This document shows positions 62,740-64,000 of a DNA stretch of 64,000 nt, one piece after another (positions within the stretch are counted from its first letter, which is position 1; every line of letters starts with the position of its first letter). The notes beneath the pieces are model-generated. The model was not told the DNA's origin, ran no database searches, and saw only the letters and a program-made list of their open reading frames with translations. Source of the DNA: Sneathiella sp. Its GTDB lineage: Bacteria > Pseudomonadota > Alphaproteobacteria > Sneathiellales > Sneathiellaceae. The position numbers and the translations under genes were made by a program. Where the stretch lies: NCBI RefSeq assembly GCF_029233945.1, contig NZ_JARGOQ010000001.1, forward strand, positions 71,115 through 135,114, read 5' to 3'.

Positions 62740-63543
62740 TCAAAATGATTTGGCGGTCCCGAAGGTTTCCAACAGCGTCATAAGCTTCGGATGGAAATGG
62801 AGGCCCGATGAGATGACGTTCCGTTGATTGACAGATTTCCTGTTATAGACAAGCTTGTCTCCGGTTGTGGTGGTTGTAATCCCGCCGGCTTCGGAAAGGA
62901 TGATATCTGCGGCGGCAATATCCCAGTCGCTTTTTTGCGTCAGGGACAGGGACGCATGTACTTCCTTTGAGGCAACCTTCACCATCCGGTAGGCAATGGA
63001 ATTCACATGGCTGAATGTCGCGCCCTTGACCGTATCGAGCCAGCCGTGCCATTCGAAGGATTTGCGGCTTGCGATTAGCTTGGCGTTCAGCAGATCGGAT
63101 TTCTTACTGCAGGTAATGGTTTCGCCATTCAGCTTGGCACCTTCGCCGCGCACCGCCTCATAAAGCTCCTCCAATATGGGATTGTAAACAATCCCGAGAA
63201 CCGGCTTTCCGTCTTCCACAAGGGCGGCGCAGATCGTAAATTCCGGTTTTCCGGCAATGAACGAGCGTGTGCCGTCAATCGGATCGACGATCCACACTCT
63301 CGATTTTTCAAGACGCGCGCGATCATCCGCTGTCTCTTCGGAGAGCCAGCCATAATCCGGTCGCGCGGCCAGCAGCTTCTCCTTAAAATGGGTATCGAGG
63401 GCGAGATCCGCCTCACTCACCGGATCACCCGGCTTTTTCTCCCAGCTTTTCAGAGTATTCTTGAAATATCGTCGGGCAATATTTCCTGCCTCCTGCATGG
63501 TGTGGGAGAGCAGAGCGAAATCAGTGTCAAATTCAGTCGTCAT
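62740..63543 (-). CDS. cysQ: 3'(2'),5'-bisphosphate nucleotidase (CysQ)
   Basis: Mg-dependent phosphatase of the inositol monophosphatase superfamily; removes 3'-phosphate from PAP formed in sulfate assimilation. 267 residues. Motifs: GWLSEETADD (metal Glu), WIVDPIDGTRSFIAGKPEFTI (DPIDGT) and SDWDIAAADIILSEAGGITT. CysQ is favoured over plain inositol monophosphatase by the SRKSFEWHGWLDTVK region and the partnership with pmbA, common in alphaproteobacteria; some ambiguity remains. Its start overlaps the stop of pmbA by 4 bases. Confidence 0.86.
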   Translation of the reverse strand: MTTEFDTDFALLSHTMQEAGNIARRYFKNTLKSWEKKPGDPVSEADLALDTHFKEKLLAARPDYGWLSEETADDRARLEKSRVWIVDPIDGTRSFIAGKPEFTICAALVEDGKPVLGIVYNPILEELYEAVRGEGAKLNGETITCSKKSDLLNAKLIASRKSFEWHGWLDTVKGATFSHVNSIAYRMVKVASKEVHASLSLTQKSDWDIAAADIILSEAGGITTTTTGDKLVYNRKSVNQRNVISSGLHFHPKLMTLLETFGTAKSF

Positions 63544-64000
63544 GTACCCGCAACCATCATCCCGTCAATACGCAGGCTCGGGGCGTTAGTGCCTTGACGG
63601 AACTCCAGATCATCTGCGGGCGTGAGGTTCAGGAACATATCCTTCAGATTGCCCGCAATGGTGAGTTCGGAAACCGGGAAGGCGATCTTGCCGTCCTCAA
63701 TCCAGAAGCCCGACGCCCCACGGCTGTAGTCTCCCGTGATGCCATTCACCCCGAAACCGATAAGGCTGGTGACATAAAGGCCCGACTTAATGTCAGAGAT
63801 TATTTCTTCAAGGGAACTTGCCCCGGCCTCCATATAAAGGTTGGTTGTCCCGGAACCCGGCGGGGAGGCTGTGCCGCGCGTTGCCCTGCCATTCGTTTCA
63901 AGGCCGAGTTGCTTAGCGGACGCACTGTTGAGGATCCAGCACTGCAACATGCCTTCCTGGATCAAATCCAGCCGGCGGTTTGCGACGCCTTCGCCATCGA
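63540..64000 (-). CDS. pmbA: PmbA/TldE metallopeptidase-related protein, C-terminal part (truncated by window)
   Basis: The C-terminal 154 or so residues of a PmbA/TldE protein; the frame is open to the right edge, so the start is outside. Upstream of the track's start the frame continues DGEGVANRRLDLIQEGML, the conserved TldD/PmbA block, followed by TASPPGSGTTNLYMEAG and VNGITGDYSRGASGFWIEDG. PmbA is the non-catalytic partner of TldD, a protease that matures microcin B17 and degrades unfolded or modified peptides. TldD is not in the window. Confidence 0.93.
   Translation of the reverse strand, partial: DGEGVANRRLDLIQEGMLQCWILNSASAKQLGLETNGRATRGTASPPGSGTTNLYMEAGASSLEEIISDIKSGLYVTSLIGFGVNGITGDYSRGASGFWIEDGKIAFPVSELTIAGNLKDMFLNLTPADDLEFRQGTNAPSLRIDGMMVAGT

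Overview
The window looks like ordinary chromosomal backbone of a marine-type alphaproteobacterium. The grounds are gene-order blocks typical of that class: bolA / J-domain protein / cobS-cobT / esterase / rpmB; aroK-aroB-corC divergent from a small membrane ORF, a large secreted protein and xerD; lspA / BamF-like lipoprotein / two M16 proteases / mutL; tadA with rluB-rsmD; purD divergent from xseA. A Suv3-type helicase next to an S4-domain protein, aerobic cobaltochelatase subunits and a TipF-like EAL protein point the same way. A Sneathiella- or Rhodospirillales-like organism is my inference from style only. I saw no rRNA, tRNA, insertion sequence, prophage or CRISPR array.

Layout. 1-3.5 kb: end of a rhodanese protein and an acyl-CoA dehydrogenase pair. 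3.5-11.5 kb: mostly minus-strand genes (thymidine kinase, DUF1643, GST, an unrecognised coiled-coil protein, a lipoprotein, a FAH hydrolase, an unknown acidic protein, HslR-like protein, Suv3-like helicase). 11.8-18 kb: B12-dependent methylmalonyl-CoA mutase and its GTPase chaperone MeaB, flanking an acetylpolyamine amidohydrolase, queF, cdd and a trans-3-hydroxyproline dehydratase. 18-24 kb: rpmB, a Tat-exported dienelactone hydrolase, cobT/cobS, J-domain protein, bolA, a ribbon-helix-helix protein. 24-33 kb: transporters, shikimate genes, xerD, malyl-CoA lyase, accA. 33-39 kb: TipF-like protein, CheZ and CheY, MaoC hydratase, ribF and a decayed hydrolase. 39-50 kb: ileS, lspA, BamF-like, M16 pair, mutL. 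50-64 kb: RNA-modification genes, an ACAD10/11-like dehydrogenase, a probable DMSP lyase (DddP), two tandem APH-fold kinases, purD, xseA, an M23 peptidase, a VPLPA-CTERM surface protein, an entericidin missed by the ORF track, cysQ and the end of pmbA.

How they may work together. Propionyl-CoA/C3 metabolism recurs: mutase, MeaB, CobS/CobT for B12 supply, malyl-CoA lyase and a candidate DMSP lyase whose acrylate product would enter at the propionyl-CoA level. The most interesting neighbourhood is 52.7-57.9 kb, where a free-standing ACAD and two APH-type kinases surround DddP. This looks like an unfused version of the kinase plus dehydrogenase arrangement of human ACAD10/ACAD11. A second theme is motility and cell polarity: TipF-like, CheZ with two FliM-like C-terminal peptides, and CheY. 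ATGGTTAA/TTAACCAT words resembling CtrA half-sites cluster in three AT-rich intergenic regions: upstream of cheY, of the coiled-coil gene and of the VPLPA-CTERM gene.

Limits: everything was read by eye. Family calls rest on remembered motifs, and start codons were chosen from homologue lengths and Shine-Dalgarno-like sequences.
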